Below are positions 47,804 through 59,201 of a stretch of DNA of 64,000 nt, one piece after another. The stretch comes from Limonium bicolor (lineage: Eukaryota; Streptophyta; Magnoliopsida; Caryophyllales; Plumbaginaceae). A program made the translations under genes and the position numbers. Where the stretch lies: positions 143,285,296-143,349,295 of the forward strand of contig CM041776.1 in NCBI GenBank assembly GCA_023374045.1. The letters run 5' to 3'. The number at the start of each line of letters is the position of its first letter. Positions within the stretch are counted from its first letter, which is position 1. Under the pieces are notes generated by a model. The model saw only the letters and a program-made list of their open reading frames with translations. It had not been told where the DNA came from and made no database searches.

Positions 47804-50053
47804 TGAAATACCGTGAAATTTGGCTTGGATTAAATTAGTATATAGGTCGGAATGATATGAGTAAGATTAATAAAGGCCAGAGAAGCAACATATATATATA
47901 TCGATATTTTACATCCGTTTCAAATAGCGTTATTATGTTCAAGTCACAAATTCGATTTTTACTTCTTCCTAAAAAATTTCCTCTTCCTAATTTATTATAC
48001 AGCTATTGTGTATTTATCCCTCTATCTTATTTATTTAGATAACCCTTCCCAATCTTTACTAGTGATCAGTTAGCTCTCCTTCTAAATTATTTTAATCAGA
48101 TAATATTTAATTATCTCCATTGATTCAAATCTAGATCCTTCCATGACTTTTGAAAGTTATTTAATTACTGATTTTCAGATTGATTAGATGTTGTTATTTG
48201 TTAATTTTACAAACTATGTTTTTTCAGTTCTCTCTATCCTTTTAAAATCAAAATGTATTATTAACTTATGTCTATCTTATCATAATATATTTTCTATTAA
48301 TCTCACGATCTCCTTCATCTTCAAACGCCGTCCAACAACTCCCTTCTCTTCTTCAAGCCTCAAACTCTTTTGAATTCCACGCTCTTACTCTCCAACGTCG
48401 TTAGGCCGCTTCTCTGGTGCCGGAATTGGTAGAAGGGTAAGGGGAATCCGTTGGTAAGATAGATGAATAATTTGCTAGTCTTTGGGTAGTATCTGATTGT
48501 GTTCTACTTGGATTCTAGACTCCGACTTCTCTGACGGACGTACTGCTGACCTAGCTGAGTAATTCGGTGAACTGTGAGCGTATCCAGGTAAATGTTGTGC
48601 TCAACATTCTTACCTCTGTGTTTTGTGATTACGAAGATTTGGATTTACTGTGGTTTTGAGATTGTGGAAGTTTGGGATTTATTTTCCCCGTGTGTTTTCT
48701 GGTGGATGTGTTGCGAAAGGTTTGCATAAACGTTTGGGAGACTTCCTTATTGGTTATTGGATTGATTGGTACCTTCTGGTGCTCCGTGTAAATTATTGGT
48801 GCCTTATGGCGCTCCGTGTAATTATTGGTACTGTGTACCCCGTGGATTATATTCTATTATTTTGCCTGCAGACATAACTTGCAGTTAAGCTCTAATGATC
48901 TACCTTTGGGTCATAAGTTACCTTCTGGGGGGTGTGCACACTTAAGGACGTAGAGTGAGGTGGGATTCTAATTATTGCGAACCCGGATTGGGGTCGTCCG
49001 TGTAAACCATTGATTTGATTCCTGGAAAGTTCTCCCTGAAATGTTTTGGTAATGGTGGTTGGTGTGGTAAAGCTGGTTATTATTATGGTGTAGTTAATGT
49101 TTTGCAAATTAAATGGGTTCAAAATGTATTTTACAGGTTGAGACAATGTTTACTCAGTTTTACTGATTTGCGCGATCCCTTCGCATTTTCCATTGTTGTT
49201 TTATGATCGCAGGTACTCATGGCTGAATTGGGGTTTGGGACGCGTTGTCACATAGTTTAGGACGACTGAATAATGCTACATGAAACAGTTGAGTTATGTT
49301 TTGGATTGGTTATGTTATTAGTCTTGGAAACGTTTTGGTTTTGATTAGTGGTTTTAGCCTGAGCACTCTTTGTTAGATGTGGCGGTAACGCCCTTGTGGT
49401 TTTGCTATTTCCGCTGCTATCTAGTTGAAGTGTTACTCGATTAATTCTTTAAGAAATCTTGGATATGTTGGAAGTTACTTATTGTTTAAGAGATCTTTTC
49501 AGAGGCATTTATGCGTTATTTGAAGTACTGGAGTTACTACAATGGCCTTTCTTTTGTTGCTAGATATTGTGATAATTTGTGTTGAGTTGGTCCTGTTTTC
49601 AGCATTTTTGGGTGGTTCAGGACCTGTCCGAACGTCCGTCCGGAATCCATGTTCGGACAGGCCCCGAAAGTTTTAAAGGTTTGCTGTTTGGTGTGTCCGA
49701 ACTTCGGTCCGAACATTGAAGTTCGGACACGCCACGTTAATTTTCTCGGACTTTTCCAACTTACTTGTGTCCGAACTTCTATAGTCCGGACAAAGTTCGG
49801 ACATCTCTGGTTTTTCAATCCTTTCAACTCTCGACTTGTGTCCGAACATCAATGTCCGGACACAAGTTCGGACAGTGGATTTCTACAGTTTAAATGTCTC
49901 GGCTTGTGTCCGAACTTCCCATGTCCGGACACAAGTTCGGACCAGACTTGTTTTGCACCTGTAGGGCTCGTTTGGAGTCCGTTTTTAAAGCCGTTTTCAC
50001 CGTTAGCTTTGTTATTTCATTACCTATGTTTGAGGCAAATCCAGGGTGTTACA
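47804..50053 (+). repeat. 3' LTR of the second Tekay-like element
   Basis: 2250 bp, collinear with 40425-42708, ending GGGTGTTACA and followed by TSD TTTGA. It lacks many single bases present in the other copy, mostly in short homopolymers. Confidence 0.94.
49624..49944 (+). repeat. Array of TGTCCGAAC / GTTCGGACA palindromes (3' LTR)
   Basis: The same five-unit array as 42272-42597, preserved with few changes. Confidence 0.85.
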
Positions 50054-51004
50054 TTTGATCACCTAATAAGATAAATGCACGAATCGGATTTACTGTACTT
50101 ACTTGTACTGTTTTATATTGTTCTTGTAAATGTCTTGAAATTTAGTTGTAATTCATGAAATGAATGGATGAGAATGAAGTGTGTGTACCTTGTTGTGTAC
50201 TTGTGTAATGTATTAATCCTTGGTAGGGATGTGATGACTTACTAATTCCTACACCTAACTCCAACACTGAGTAATGAATAAAATGGAATGAGTAGAAGTC
50301 CGAAATAGCTTCGGCCACGCGTGAGGATAAGGAGACACAAGAGGTTGGATCCGATTCTTGGCCTGAATCCTTTCTACGGACCAACTGAAATACCCCCAAA
50401 CCTAAGTATGCTAAATAAACATCAAGTTATGATGTAATAAGGCTAAAACATGCCTTAGAAAGATTGGTAGACAATTTAAACCAAGGAAAACACAAGAAAA
50501 CGCTAAAAAGGCAATTTAAGCAAAAATGTGCTCTAAGCTTTGAGTGACTTTGAATAGCACCCAAATATCATTATAATACCTTATTAACATGATAATGGAC
50601 ATGTTAAATCAATTACCAAAGAAAACCAAGCTCAAAAACAAGCTTAAACACAAAATGTGCTTTAAGACTCCTTAAAGACCTTTTTGAGAAATTGTCTTAG
50701 AAATGAGTTTTGAGTAGCTAAATGCCCATGATTACACCTTAATCAACATGTATACTAATTAGTATCACATTAGGAATCCTAAATCAATGAGAAACCAAAA
50801 ATTTCACAAATTTGTGCACTAATTTGTGAATAGTGCCAAATAGTGCCTAGTTTAAGCTTTAGTCAACATAACTCAATAAGATGGTCAACAAAGACCATAA
50901 ATATCTTATATACTTAGAGGGGGACGGTTTTAAGGTGATGAGTCACCATAGGAGACAACCAACTAAAGGAAATGAGAGGGAAAGTAGTAAATTCACGATT
51001 CACC

Positions 51005-51012
51005 TTTATAAG
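51005..51012 (+). promoter_or_regulatory. Candidate TATA box in the third LARD LTR
   Basis: TTTATAAG in CACCTTTATAAGACA, followed by CT-rich sequence as at plant core promoters. Position about 620 bases into the LTR. Weak evidence. Confidence 0.3.
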
Positions 51013-51636
51013 ACAAATATCTTCTTAGCTACCTCTCTCCTCTATTCTTCATTTCTTTCTTCTTCCACGAATTTTCTTATTCTCTGTTCCAATACCGTTC
51101 CCAAGCAGCTCCATTCATGCTCCATCTTCATTTGTCCACCAAATCTTCATTTTAGCTCCAAATCCAAGAATAAGCTTAGATAACTCTTAATTAGACCAAG
51201 GCCTTGCTTCCTATCTTTTCAAAATTTGAAAAGCTTCACTTTAGAGCCATGGGAAATCGCCATTGGAGGAGGAAAAACTAGCTTGAGGTGTTCATTGTCT
51301 TCTCCATTCATTCATGGTAAGAAAAATGTAAGTAAAATCATCTTTCCACCACTTTCTTACATGGCCGAAAATTACCTCTCATGGAGCCTTGTTTTATCCC
51401 TTGTTCTAGCCTTGATTCATTGTTAAAAAGACTTAGGGAGGTCTTGCCTTGCTTCATTATCAAAGCCATTCCAAAATTCAAAGGTAATCATCGCTTTAAG
51501 CTTTAAAACACATATTTTAACCTAAGAATGAATTATATGAGTTTAGGCATATTGGTTAGTGCTCATTAGATTATTTGAATGTGAATTAGAACATTGGCAA
51601 GGGAGATCTAATGTGGCCGAGAGTGATCAGATACAT

Positions 51637-51680
51637 TGGTCCGGGACCTTAGGTCCGGACCATGTCCCGGACCAGACCAA
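51637..51680 (+). repeat. GGTCCGGGACC / GGTCCGGACC palindrome cluster
   Basis: One compact cluster: TGGTCCGGGACC, TTA, GGTCCGGACC, ATG, TCCCGGACCAGACCA. The outer and inner arms are all mutually complementary. Confidence 0.8.
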
Positions 51681-52925
51681 TTTGCAAAGAAAATGTTCTT
51701 TTTAGATGGTAAATGATGGGGGCTTGTTGGGTAATGTTATTAAAAGGTTGTTAAGAGTTGTTTGGTGGAATTTTATGGCCATTGGAGGTGTGAACAAGTG
51801 TGAGGTAAAATGGGAAGTAAGTAACATAAGTGGTTAAGTTTAAACTACAATGACTTAGTGATATTTAGATGGAAATCCTTAGTGATTAAGTAAACTAGGT
51901 TAATTAAAAGTAATTAACCACCCGACTCCGGAGGAGAGTAAGTAACCGACCGACTAACGGTGAACGATGAGGTTTTCTTGTGACCTGCTTGCTAACGAGG
52001 TGTCCCTCGGCTTGTGTGCTATTTGTTTATGTGTGCCGACTAAACAAGATAAAGCATGCAACCGGAATATTATGTTTATTGTATTGTTGTGTGATGTTTG
52101 AAAACTAACCCGACTTACCTTGAGAAATTACTAACAATGCTTAGTACAAAATTGTGTGAGAATAAGGAACACTCCCATATATTGTTTTCTTAGTAACCGA
52201 GAGATGTTAACTAACAAACATTAACTTTGAGACTCCTACTAATTAGAACTTGGGGGGGGGAGTGAGGAATCCGGAATGGTACTGGCACATGTGTATTGGG
52301 GGAGGTCGGTATTTTATCTGATCCCGACTTCCAAATATGGCTTGTCTTCGGACTCGTCGCCTAGAGTCGACATATAGACTCAACCTCCTTGGACTTCTGT
52401 TTTATGAGGGAGGTGTTATACCCAAAATTTGACCCCCCCTGGTTAGGGTCCACGAGGCATGGTGATGTGAGGGGCGTTTTAATCGAGTAGTAGGGAGGGA
52501 TTCCGGCTCGAGCGGCACATCCCATGGCATGAGGAGCAGCTTCGTCATTTCAGGGGCGTTTTGGTAATCTTTAAAGGCTCCTGAGACCTCTATAAGCTTT
52601 CTCTCTCTCCAAAGGATGCCCAAATCAGCTTGAATGATTGATATTTTAACCCATGATATAGAGGATGACATTCTAAGCATAATGGCGTTGGAATTTTGAT
52701 TTTTCGAGTTTCCAATAATTTTCTAGCAATTTCTGACTGAATCTGACAAGAAATTCAATTTAAAAATATTCCAACATTTAAAAATTCGTTGTCCACCTCA
52801 GAAAATTCATAATATCCATTCTTGACATGTGGTTAAAATTTCATAGCAAAATTCTTTGGGAAGTTACTTAGTTAAAATATCGAAAAATCTTACTTTTATA
52901 GATTTTCTTTATCTTTAAGAAAGTC

Positions 52926-52933
52926 TATATAAA
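52926..52933 (+). promoter_or_regulatory. TATA box, 5' LTR of the Tat-like element
   Basis: TATATAAA in AGTCTATATAAAGGGA, conserved in the other LTR. It is the best core promoter candidate in the window. Confidence 0.65.
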
Positions 52934-53517
52934 GGGATAGGTTTTTGGATATAAAAGGAGAACCACACATACTGAAGAACCCTAGAGAGTCGGAAAAACA
53001 CGGCCTCCTCTCTCTCTCTCACGTTTCCAACACCCGGGCCACCCAAATCATATGAAAATCCCCCGAAACCACTATCTAAACACGTTTTCCGATCCCCAAA
53101 GCACAAATAATCATTCAAAAACCCCACAAAAACACCACCAAAACGTGGAAGAACAGCAAAAGAACAACCAACAACCAGAAGCTTGGTTCGAAGTCCTTTC
53201 GGGTCTACCATCAACGGAGCACTCGACGAATCCGGTGTGAAGAAACGTGTGAATCGAAGGTATTTTAAACAGTTAGAAACTCAGCTTCCCTAATTCTCCA
53301 CGGTATATCTGTCTTGCCTCGAAATTTGAGCTCAAAACTAACCTTCGTGGGCTTCTGTATTGCTGTTGTTTAAGCCTTGTCAGATAAACTTGTTTGCTAA
53401 GTTTCGTGCTTAGTTCGAATTCAAATGAAAACTTTCAATCACTAACGTCTTGTAATCTTTCAGGCTACGCACCCATAAAATTTGAGACGAAAACACCTTC
53501 GGGAACAGCCTCAAAGC

Positions 53518-53778
53518 CGCCGTCCGAGGGCTGTCCGCACCCACGGACGTCGTGTCCGGGGGTCCGGACTCCCTGTCCGTAAGCTCGGGACACCCACGGA
53601 CGGCGGGCGGGATTTAAAAAATTCAAAATTTAGGTTTTTCTAATAATGTCCGGGCCCACGGACATCCTGTCCGTGGCCCCGGACTTTGCAAATTTTTGTT
53701 TCCTTAATTTCGACTTTCTGTATATTTAGGTTAACTGGGGTCCGTGGTCTCGGACGTTTGGTCCGTGGCTACGGACGT
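53518..53778 (+). repeat. GTCCG / CGGAC palindrome cluster, 5' LTR
   Basis: Many short inverted repeats: GTCCGAGGG, CCACGGACGTC, GTCCGGGGGTCCGGAC, GCCCACGGACATCC, CTGTCCGTGGCCCCGGAC, GGTCCGTGG and CTACGGACG. GC-rich in an AT-rich LTR. Confidence 0.75.
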
Positions 53779-54200
53779 AAGCAAAATTGACCTAATTCTG
53801 CCCCGAAAACCCTAGTTTAGGTAGCTTTTAATTTCACTTTAATCTCTGTCAAAAAATGATAAAAAAAAAAAAAAACAGAAGCTCGCGCACTTAGGTTAAA
53901 AACGACTCGTAATAAGCGTAAATAAACTAAGTAGAGGAAAAACGACCTAGGAAGGGTAATGAAAGTAATTGAACCCTAATTAAGTCGAATATCAAGCCCC
54001 CGAACCCGAACTCTCCTTTCCTAATTTGATCTAGGTTAAAATTAGGGTGGCGACTCATAATAGGTTCCAGTGAGCTAGCTTAGGTTTAATAATTATTGTT
54101 ATATGACATAGTTATTAATCTTAGGTATAGGACCTAAAACCCAATCAGATCCAATCAACTTTATTCAACATAGGATAGGGTTTAAACGAGGCTCACAGAC

Positions 54201-54218
54201 TGGCGACTATGCTGGGGA
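54201..54218 (+). other. Primer-binding site of the Tat-like element
   Basis: TGGCGACTATGCTGGGGA, three bases after the LTR. It begins with TGG as expected and resembles the tRNA-Arg-type PBS known in Tat/Ogre elements; I did not check it against tRNA sequences. Confidence 0.7.
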
Positions 54219-57200
54219 AAAACTTCTTAATTTAACTTGTTAATTTTAGAAAGGGGCTTAACTCGAAAATGTTTATTTATGGCTTTATTACTTTGTTTGT
54301 TTACTTCGTGCGCACTTTAATTTCTGTACCTTTGCATCATATGAGAGCGAGGGTCCACGCAACCGATTTCACCCGGGACCCGTTTGAGGGTCCCTGTCAG
54401 GGACTCACACCTTTTAGGTGATGTGAATAAGCGGGGGAAAAGAGGAGGGTGTCGTCTAACCACACCCCTTAATACCTGGGCTTAGCCCCAAGCGTTTTCT
54501 GGCGGTGCCCTTACCTAGCCCATTGTTTGGTCAGTCAAAGACCCGACCGTAGACGCACACCTTCAGGTGATGTGAAAAGAGTGGGGAAGCCCAAAGAGAA
54601 TAGCATGCAAGCCCTATTCCTTTGTGGCGACCTGGGCCCGCGCCCAAGCACCTCTCCGGATCGATCCATACCCGGTTTGATTCAAACGTTCTAGTAAGGA
54701 CATGTGAATTTGTGTGGGCCTTGTTTGCTTGTATGATCGGCCCACTACCCAGCCTAGAGATTGGTAGGAACTTCTCCTGCATCAACCTAGCCCAACACGA
54801 ATTGGCAGCTCTATTTGTTTGCGGCCCAGAGGTCCTGTTTGGTTTAGCATGTGAGTCGTTCGAGCTTCGGCCCAAAAGTCTAGACTTAGGTGATTTCTCT
54901 TCTGGCCAATTTGAATTATCCAATTAGTTCTAGGCCATAAAAAAGAAATCCACCTGAAACTTGAAATAACCACAAGCCCTGAAAATAAAATCTTTTTCGG
55001 CTTAGCAACCATCTTCTCTGGCCCAAAGAAAGTTAAGCCCATTTGTGATTTAGGGACGTTCCAGCCATGTTCTTTATTTCAGGCCCAAACACATTTCGGC
55101 CCAAGGGCTCATTCTAGTCTAGGAAAACTCTTCACTCGGGCTCTGACCCAAAATCCTAGATCTAGGTGCCATCTTTTAGGCCCAACCAAAAACCACTCGG
55201 CCCGAATTCCAGTTCATATATAGAGGCAATCAGTCCGGCCCAAGTACCACACTCATGACTCATTTCATCTAGGCCCATAGACCAATTCATAGTTTTGGCC
55301 CACGAACTTTGCTCTGAATCCAAAATTTTGGCCCATCGCATAAAACATTTGAATCCCAGATATTGTGCAACCCATTCATTCTAGTTTCTGGCCTCAAGGC
55401 CCAACAAGATCATCAAACGAATCTTAGGCTTCAAGGTTTCTCTCTCGGCCCAGTGGCACATTCACGGTCCATGTGGCTTCCTTCGGCCCGTTTACTCCAC
55501 TTCAGATTAAGGGTATTCAGGCTCGCACATCCGTTCCAGTCTAGAAGCCCTCTGGCCCATATTTCTTACTTCAATCTGAAATCGTTCTGGCCCAAGTGCC
55601 ACAATCCAAATCATCCGGCTCAAGTACCATTTCCTAAACACATTCAGGCCCAAGCGCCACATCCTCAAACACTTTCTGGCCCAAGTGCCACATATTCTAA
55701 ACATTCAGGCCCTAGTGCCACAGTCAACAACATGTTCTGGCCCCAGGCCGCATCCTCATTCCGTCCCGAGTGCCAACCCGCTTATGAATCATTCTGGCAT
55801 GTGTGCCTCACTTCAATTCATCCAGGCCCAAGTGCCTATCCACATCCATGAAAATCATCCAGGCCGAGCGCCTAATCCACATTTGAAACTGTTTCAACCC
55901 ATGCAGGCCCAAGTGTCTCATGCGTCATCCATAGGACTTCCTAGGAGCCTACTAAGAGTCCAAGAAGAAGACGATCGCAGTCATCTTGGACATCCCGACG
56001 GCCCAAAGCTCGAGTCTCAGTATGTTGGCATCAGACAACCCAACATCACTATTTTAGAAGTTTTCTTCGATTTAGGAATATCTCACCACCTTGTCGGCTT
56101 CCACCACTTGTCACCTCTCAATAGAAAGTTTCACCGTACATGAAAGAATCCACTACCATGTTTTACTTTCATCACTACATCACCCACCAAAACAGCAAGA
56201 CTTCATCAACACGTACCACACCACATACAGCCACCTCCAACGGATAACTTGGGTAATCAAAAGGCTTGTCAAAAAAAACCCCACAACAATACTGGGGGCC
56301 AATCTGAGTTAAGGGCGATAATGTTATTTCATGGTTTAAAGCCGTGAACAAGTCTCTGAGTGAACATTTCGCGAGAGTGCCTTGAGCGGTTAAAACCATG
56401 AGTGAAAGAGCATGTCATTTTTATGTGACTCTAGAGAGATCACATTCAAAGGTAAGGTAAACGGCATAACTCCAACCGAAGGAGACACTTTGTAAATTTA
56501 CGCTTAAACCTGTAAAAAGTAACAAGGAACAGATACAAACTATTAGGGATGACGAAGCACCTAGGTACACAGCACCACACAGCCAAAAGCCTATAAACCC
56601 AGGCATTAAACCCTAGGCCCCCGCTGAGCTTTCATATATGACCTTTCACAATATTACAAGCTCACAAATAAGCCAGCCAATGACGATAACCGACCAGTGA
56701 CCAAAGGAAGCAAGGAGCCGACTTTGAACAACAACTCACAAGTCCAAAGAAGCAAAAAACCGCTACCAGCATGACAAAGCGATCCGCAAATGGTCCCAAA
56801 AGTGACACAGGATCAAATGAGCTAGCATCAAAACAGCTCTCAAAGTTCAAAACCGGGAAACACAAAGAACCCCGAGAGGAAAGAAATCCAAAGAAAGGCA
56901 AACCTGAAAAGCCTGAAGAAAACCAAAATTGGAAGAAGGGAGAAAGGATGCAAGGAACAATTCAAAAATCCAGAGTTCCAAGTTCGTAAGCGAGTCATCA
57001 CGAAGTAGCCAGAACGACTTAAGGACAAAGAAAGCAAGTCGAGAGAAGGTGCAAAGTTGCAGCTTTGGTACCCTTATAGCCCACATATCCTAAACATTCC
57101 TCCATCGTCCCATTGTCTTTCATTACACCCCATAGCCACGTTATAAGCTTAAAAGACTTCCGATCTAGTAGTTGTGTATCCAATCAAGTGAAAGTAACAG

Positions 57201-57382
57201 GTTGAACGCGTAAATCTAACAAATGTCAAATTCAATGGTTGAGAAGTTGTGACCGTAAGTGAGAAACGAGTGCAAACACCAAACACGTCGAGTGTAGGTT
57301 AGGAAGCACCACATCAAAACATAAGTCTTAACCCTGTGAGGACGAGACTTGTTCGCACGTTTAATCAAAGAAAATACTTGGG

Positions 57383-57409
57383 GGCAATTGATCGTTCCGA
57401 TCAATTGCC
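57383..57409. other. Perfect 12-bp hairpin after a G-tract, copy A
   Basis: GGCAATTGATCG, loop TTC, CGATCAATTGCC, preceded by CTTGGG. Confidence 0.8.
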
Positions 57410-57449
57410 ATGAACTCTAACTCAGATTGTCCTAAGGAAAAATACTGGG

Positions 57450-57475
57450 GGCAATTGTTGGTTCCAACAATTGCC
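57450..57475. other. Perfect 12-bp hairpin after a G-tract, copy B
   Basis: GGCAATTGTTGG, loop TT, CCAACAATTGCC, preceded by ACTGGG. The two hairpins share outer stems but have different, internally compensated inner stems. Confidence 0.8.
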
Positions 57476-57523
57476 ATGACAACACCAATTGAAACCTAAA
57501 GCTTGAGCACCACCATCCCACCA

Positions 57524-57735
57524 CAGGCATAAGCCCTTACATCCACATCAAACACCTCAGGCCCGACCTAAGCCCTACCTCTACATTCAAACATCCTCAG
57601 GCCCGTCCTAAGCCCTACCTCCACATTCAAACACCTCAGGCCCGTCCTAAGCCCTACCTCCACATCAAATCTCCTCAGGCCCGTCCTAAGCCCTACCTTC
57701 ACATTCAAACACCCACAGGCCCGTCTTGAGCCTTA
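57524..57735 (+). repeat. Tandem repeat CAGGCCCGTCCTAAGCCCTACC, about 40 bp units
   Basis: About five units with spacer TCCACATTCAAACACCT. It grades into the next array (both have AGGCYCGTC then TAAG and CC). Confidence 0.8.
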
Positions 57736-57782
57736 ATCCTTTTACATTCTTTTGGACCCATCATACACTTGACTCACTTTCA

Positions 57783-58455
57783 CTTAGATCCATCTATAGG
57801 CTCGTCATAAGACCTAGATCCGTCCTTTAGGCTCGCCATAAGACCTAGAACCATTTTTAGGCTCGCCATAAGACCTAGTTGCATTCCCTTAGGCTCGTCA
57901 TAAGACCTAGATCCGTCCTTTAGGCTCGTCATAAGACCTAGATCCATCCTTAGGCTCGTAGTAAGACCTAGTTCCAACCCTTAGGCTCGTCATAAGACCT
58001 AGATCCATCCTTAGGCTCGTAGTAAGACCTAGTTCCAACCCTTAGGCTCGTCATAAGACCTAGAACCATTTGTAGGCTCGCCATAAGACCTAGAACCATT
58101 TTTAGGCTCGCCATAAGACCTAGTCACATTCCCTTAGGCTCGTAGTAAGACCTAGTTGCATCCCTTTAGGCTCGTCATAAGACCTAGAACCATCCTTTAG
58201 GCTCGTCATAAGACCTAGATCCTTCCTTTAGGCTCGTCATAAGACCTAGAACCATCCTTTAGGCTCGTCATAAGACCTAGAACCTCCCTTTAGGCTCGTC
58301 ATAAGACCTAGTTGCATTCCCTTAGGCTCGTAGTAAGACCTAGCATTACCTTTTAGCTTACCCACTCTCATCAAACACATTGCATTCATCTCATTCATAT
58401 AGGCTCGTCATAAGACCTAGCTGCATTATCCAGGCGCGTCACAAGACCTGGCGAC
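57783..58455 (+). repeat. Tandem repeat TAGGCTCGTCATAAGACCTAG, about 31 bp units
   Basis: Around 19 to 20 units with spacers such as ATCCATCCT, AACCATTTT or TTGCATTCCCT. Variants GTAGTAAG and GCCATAAG are interspersed, which indicates higher-order duplication. On the minus strand the period yields a 65-residue repeat frame, rejected as a gene. Confidence 0.92.
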
Positions 58456-58663
58456 AGAAAGTTGGCGAGGTGATGGCAATAAATCCTCCTTTTGCAATGT
58501 CAACTTATTTTTGGGATCAACGAATGGTGGGCAAAGGCAATAAGTCCCCAGGGTTTTTACCAGGAGTTATCCCTGCACACCGGCTTGGGGGGCGATGGCA
58601 ATAAGTCCACATTGGGTCCAGCCAGGAGCATTGGCACGGGTTTCGGTCCCCAGAAGCATCCGA

Positions 58664-58780
58664 GCATCATCATCAACATCATCAACATCATCAGCATCAT
58701 CAACATCATCATCATCATCAACATCATCAACATCATCAGCATCATCAACATTATCAGCATCATTAGCATCATCAACATCT
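58664..58780 (+). repeat. CAT/CAA/CAG trinucleotide microsatellite
   Basis: Imperfect (CATCATCAA/CATCATCAG)n. It produces the Ile/Asn/Ser-rich and, on the other strand, Met/Leu-rich reading frames here. Confidence 0.92.
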
Positions 58781-58820
58781 CAGCATTCTTGCATTTGCAT
58801 ACCACCCAGTTATCACATTT

Positions 58821-59100
58821 TAGGTTGTCAACGCCTTAGAATCGCTTGACACTATCTCATTTCCACGCTTTAGGTTGTCAACGCCTTAGAATCGCTTGAC
58901 ATTATTTCCACATTTTAGGTTGTCAACACCTTAGAATAGCTTGACATCATCTCATTTGTCATAGGCAGTCAACACGTTAGAATAGTTTGACATCATATCA
59001 TCATTATAGGTAGTCAACGCCTTAGAATTGCTTGACATTACTTCATTTTATAGGTAGTCAGCACCTTCGAATAGCTCGACACAACTTATCAGTTTTCGGT
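58821..59100 (+). repeat. Tandem repeat TAGGTTGTCAACGCCTTAGAAT, 44-50 bp units
   Basis: Six units at 58821, 58871, 58916, 58962, 59006 and 59051, each ending with a GCTTGACA-type word that is partly complementary to TTGTCAA at its start. Confidence 0.88.
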
Positions 59101-59189
59101 AACATGCAGGTTCTTGGGAACATTTTAAATTTTGGGGTATCACTCAAGCATCAACTAGCCTTCTCACTTTCGTTACAAAGTCTAGTTGA

Positions 59190-59200
59190 CGGGGGGCAAT
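59190..59200 (+). other. Polypurine tract of the Tat-like element
   Basis: CGGGGGGCAAT just before the 3' LTR start TGTTATACCC. Similar GGGGGC tracts occur at about 56290, 57380 and 57447. Confidence 0.75.
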
Positions 59201-59201
59201 C

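Larger units (their letters stand above)
40425..50053 (+). mobile_element. Full-length Tekay-like Ty3/gypsy retrotransposon (decayed)
   Basis: LTRs of 2284 and 2250 bp, starting TGAAATACC and ending GGGTGTTACA; TSD TTTGA on both sides (40420-40424 and 50054-50058). PBS, gag, PR, RT, RNase H, integrase and PPT are in Ty3/gypsy order. It has no AlkB insert and no gag introns: the zinc knuckle runs into protease within one frame. The LTRs differ by many single-base indels. Gag-pol has at least six frameshifts. Confidence 0.95.
37736..50385 (+). mobile_element. Second AlkB-element-type LTR, interrupted by a nested element
   Basis: 37736-40424 plus 50059-50385 together read as one LTR homologous to 8251 onward: TGAAATACCCCGTAATTAAAAA start, ATCCCGAAGAAAA, a palindrome array at the same offset, CCATTAATGGAG, then CTAATAAGATAAATGCACGAATCGG and CACGCGTGAGGATAAGG. 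It is a clearly diverged subfamily of the AlkB element LTR. A Tekay-like element (40425-50053) splits it, and another element begins at 50386 before its 3' end. Whether its internal region beyond the window carries AlkB is unknown. Confidence 0.85.
50386..52413 (+). repeat. 5' LTR of the third LARD element, first part
   Basis: Starts TGAAATACCCCC at 50386 inside the AlkB-type LTR. It contains a candidate TATA motif, a CCGGACC palindrome and sequence homologous to the AlkB LTR (AACAAGATAAAGCATGCAACCGG near 52043). It is cut at 52413 by the Tat-like insertion; the last five bases (GGAGG) are the duplicated target. Confidence 0.85.
52414..54197 (+). repeat. 5' LTR of the Tat-like element
   Basis: 1784 bp, nearly identical to 59202-60990. 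It contains a TATA box near position 513 of the LTR, CT repeats and a CCGGAC palindrome cluster. Small frames in it are not recognisable proteins. Confidence 0.94.
54219..57520 (+). other. Internal region of the Tat-like element, 5' part, non-coding
   Basis: At 54400-54600 a motif CACACCTT(TTAGG)TGATGTGAA...GGGG occurs twice. From about 54760 to 55935 the sequence is built from degenerate TCTGGCCCAAGTGCCACAT units of 25-45 bp. This makes an open frame (55363-55851) full of SGPSAT-type residues that I regard as repeat-derived. From 56300 to 57500 no repeat or gene is evident except two perfect hairpins. Confidence 0.7.

Noticed and set aside
55363..55851. 162-residue plus-strand frame rich in SGPSAT
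   Set aside because: Encoded by degenerate GGCCCAAGTGCC repeats inside a non-coding element; no domain.
58492..58839. Ile/Asn/Ser-rich frame and Met/Leu-rich antisense frame
   Set aside because: Product of the CAT/CAA microsatellite.
58664..59100. Regularly spaced repeats resembling a CRISPR array
   Set aside because: Units are contiguous tandem repeats without unique spacers, within a plant retroelement.
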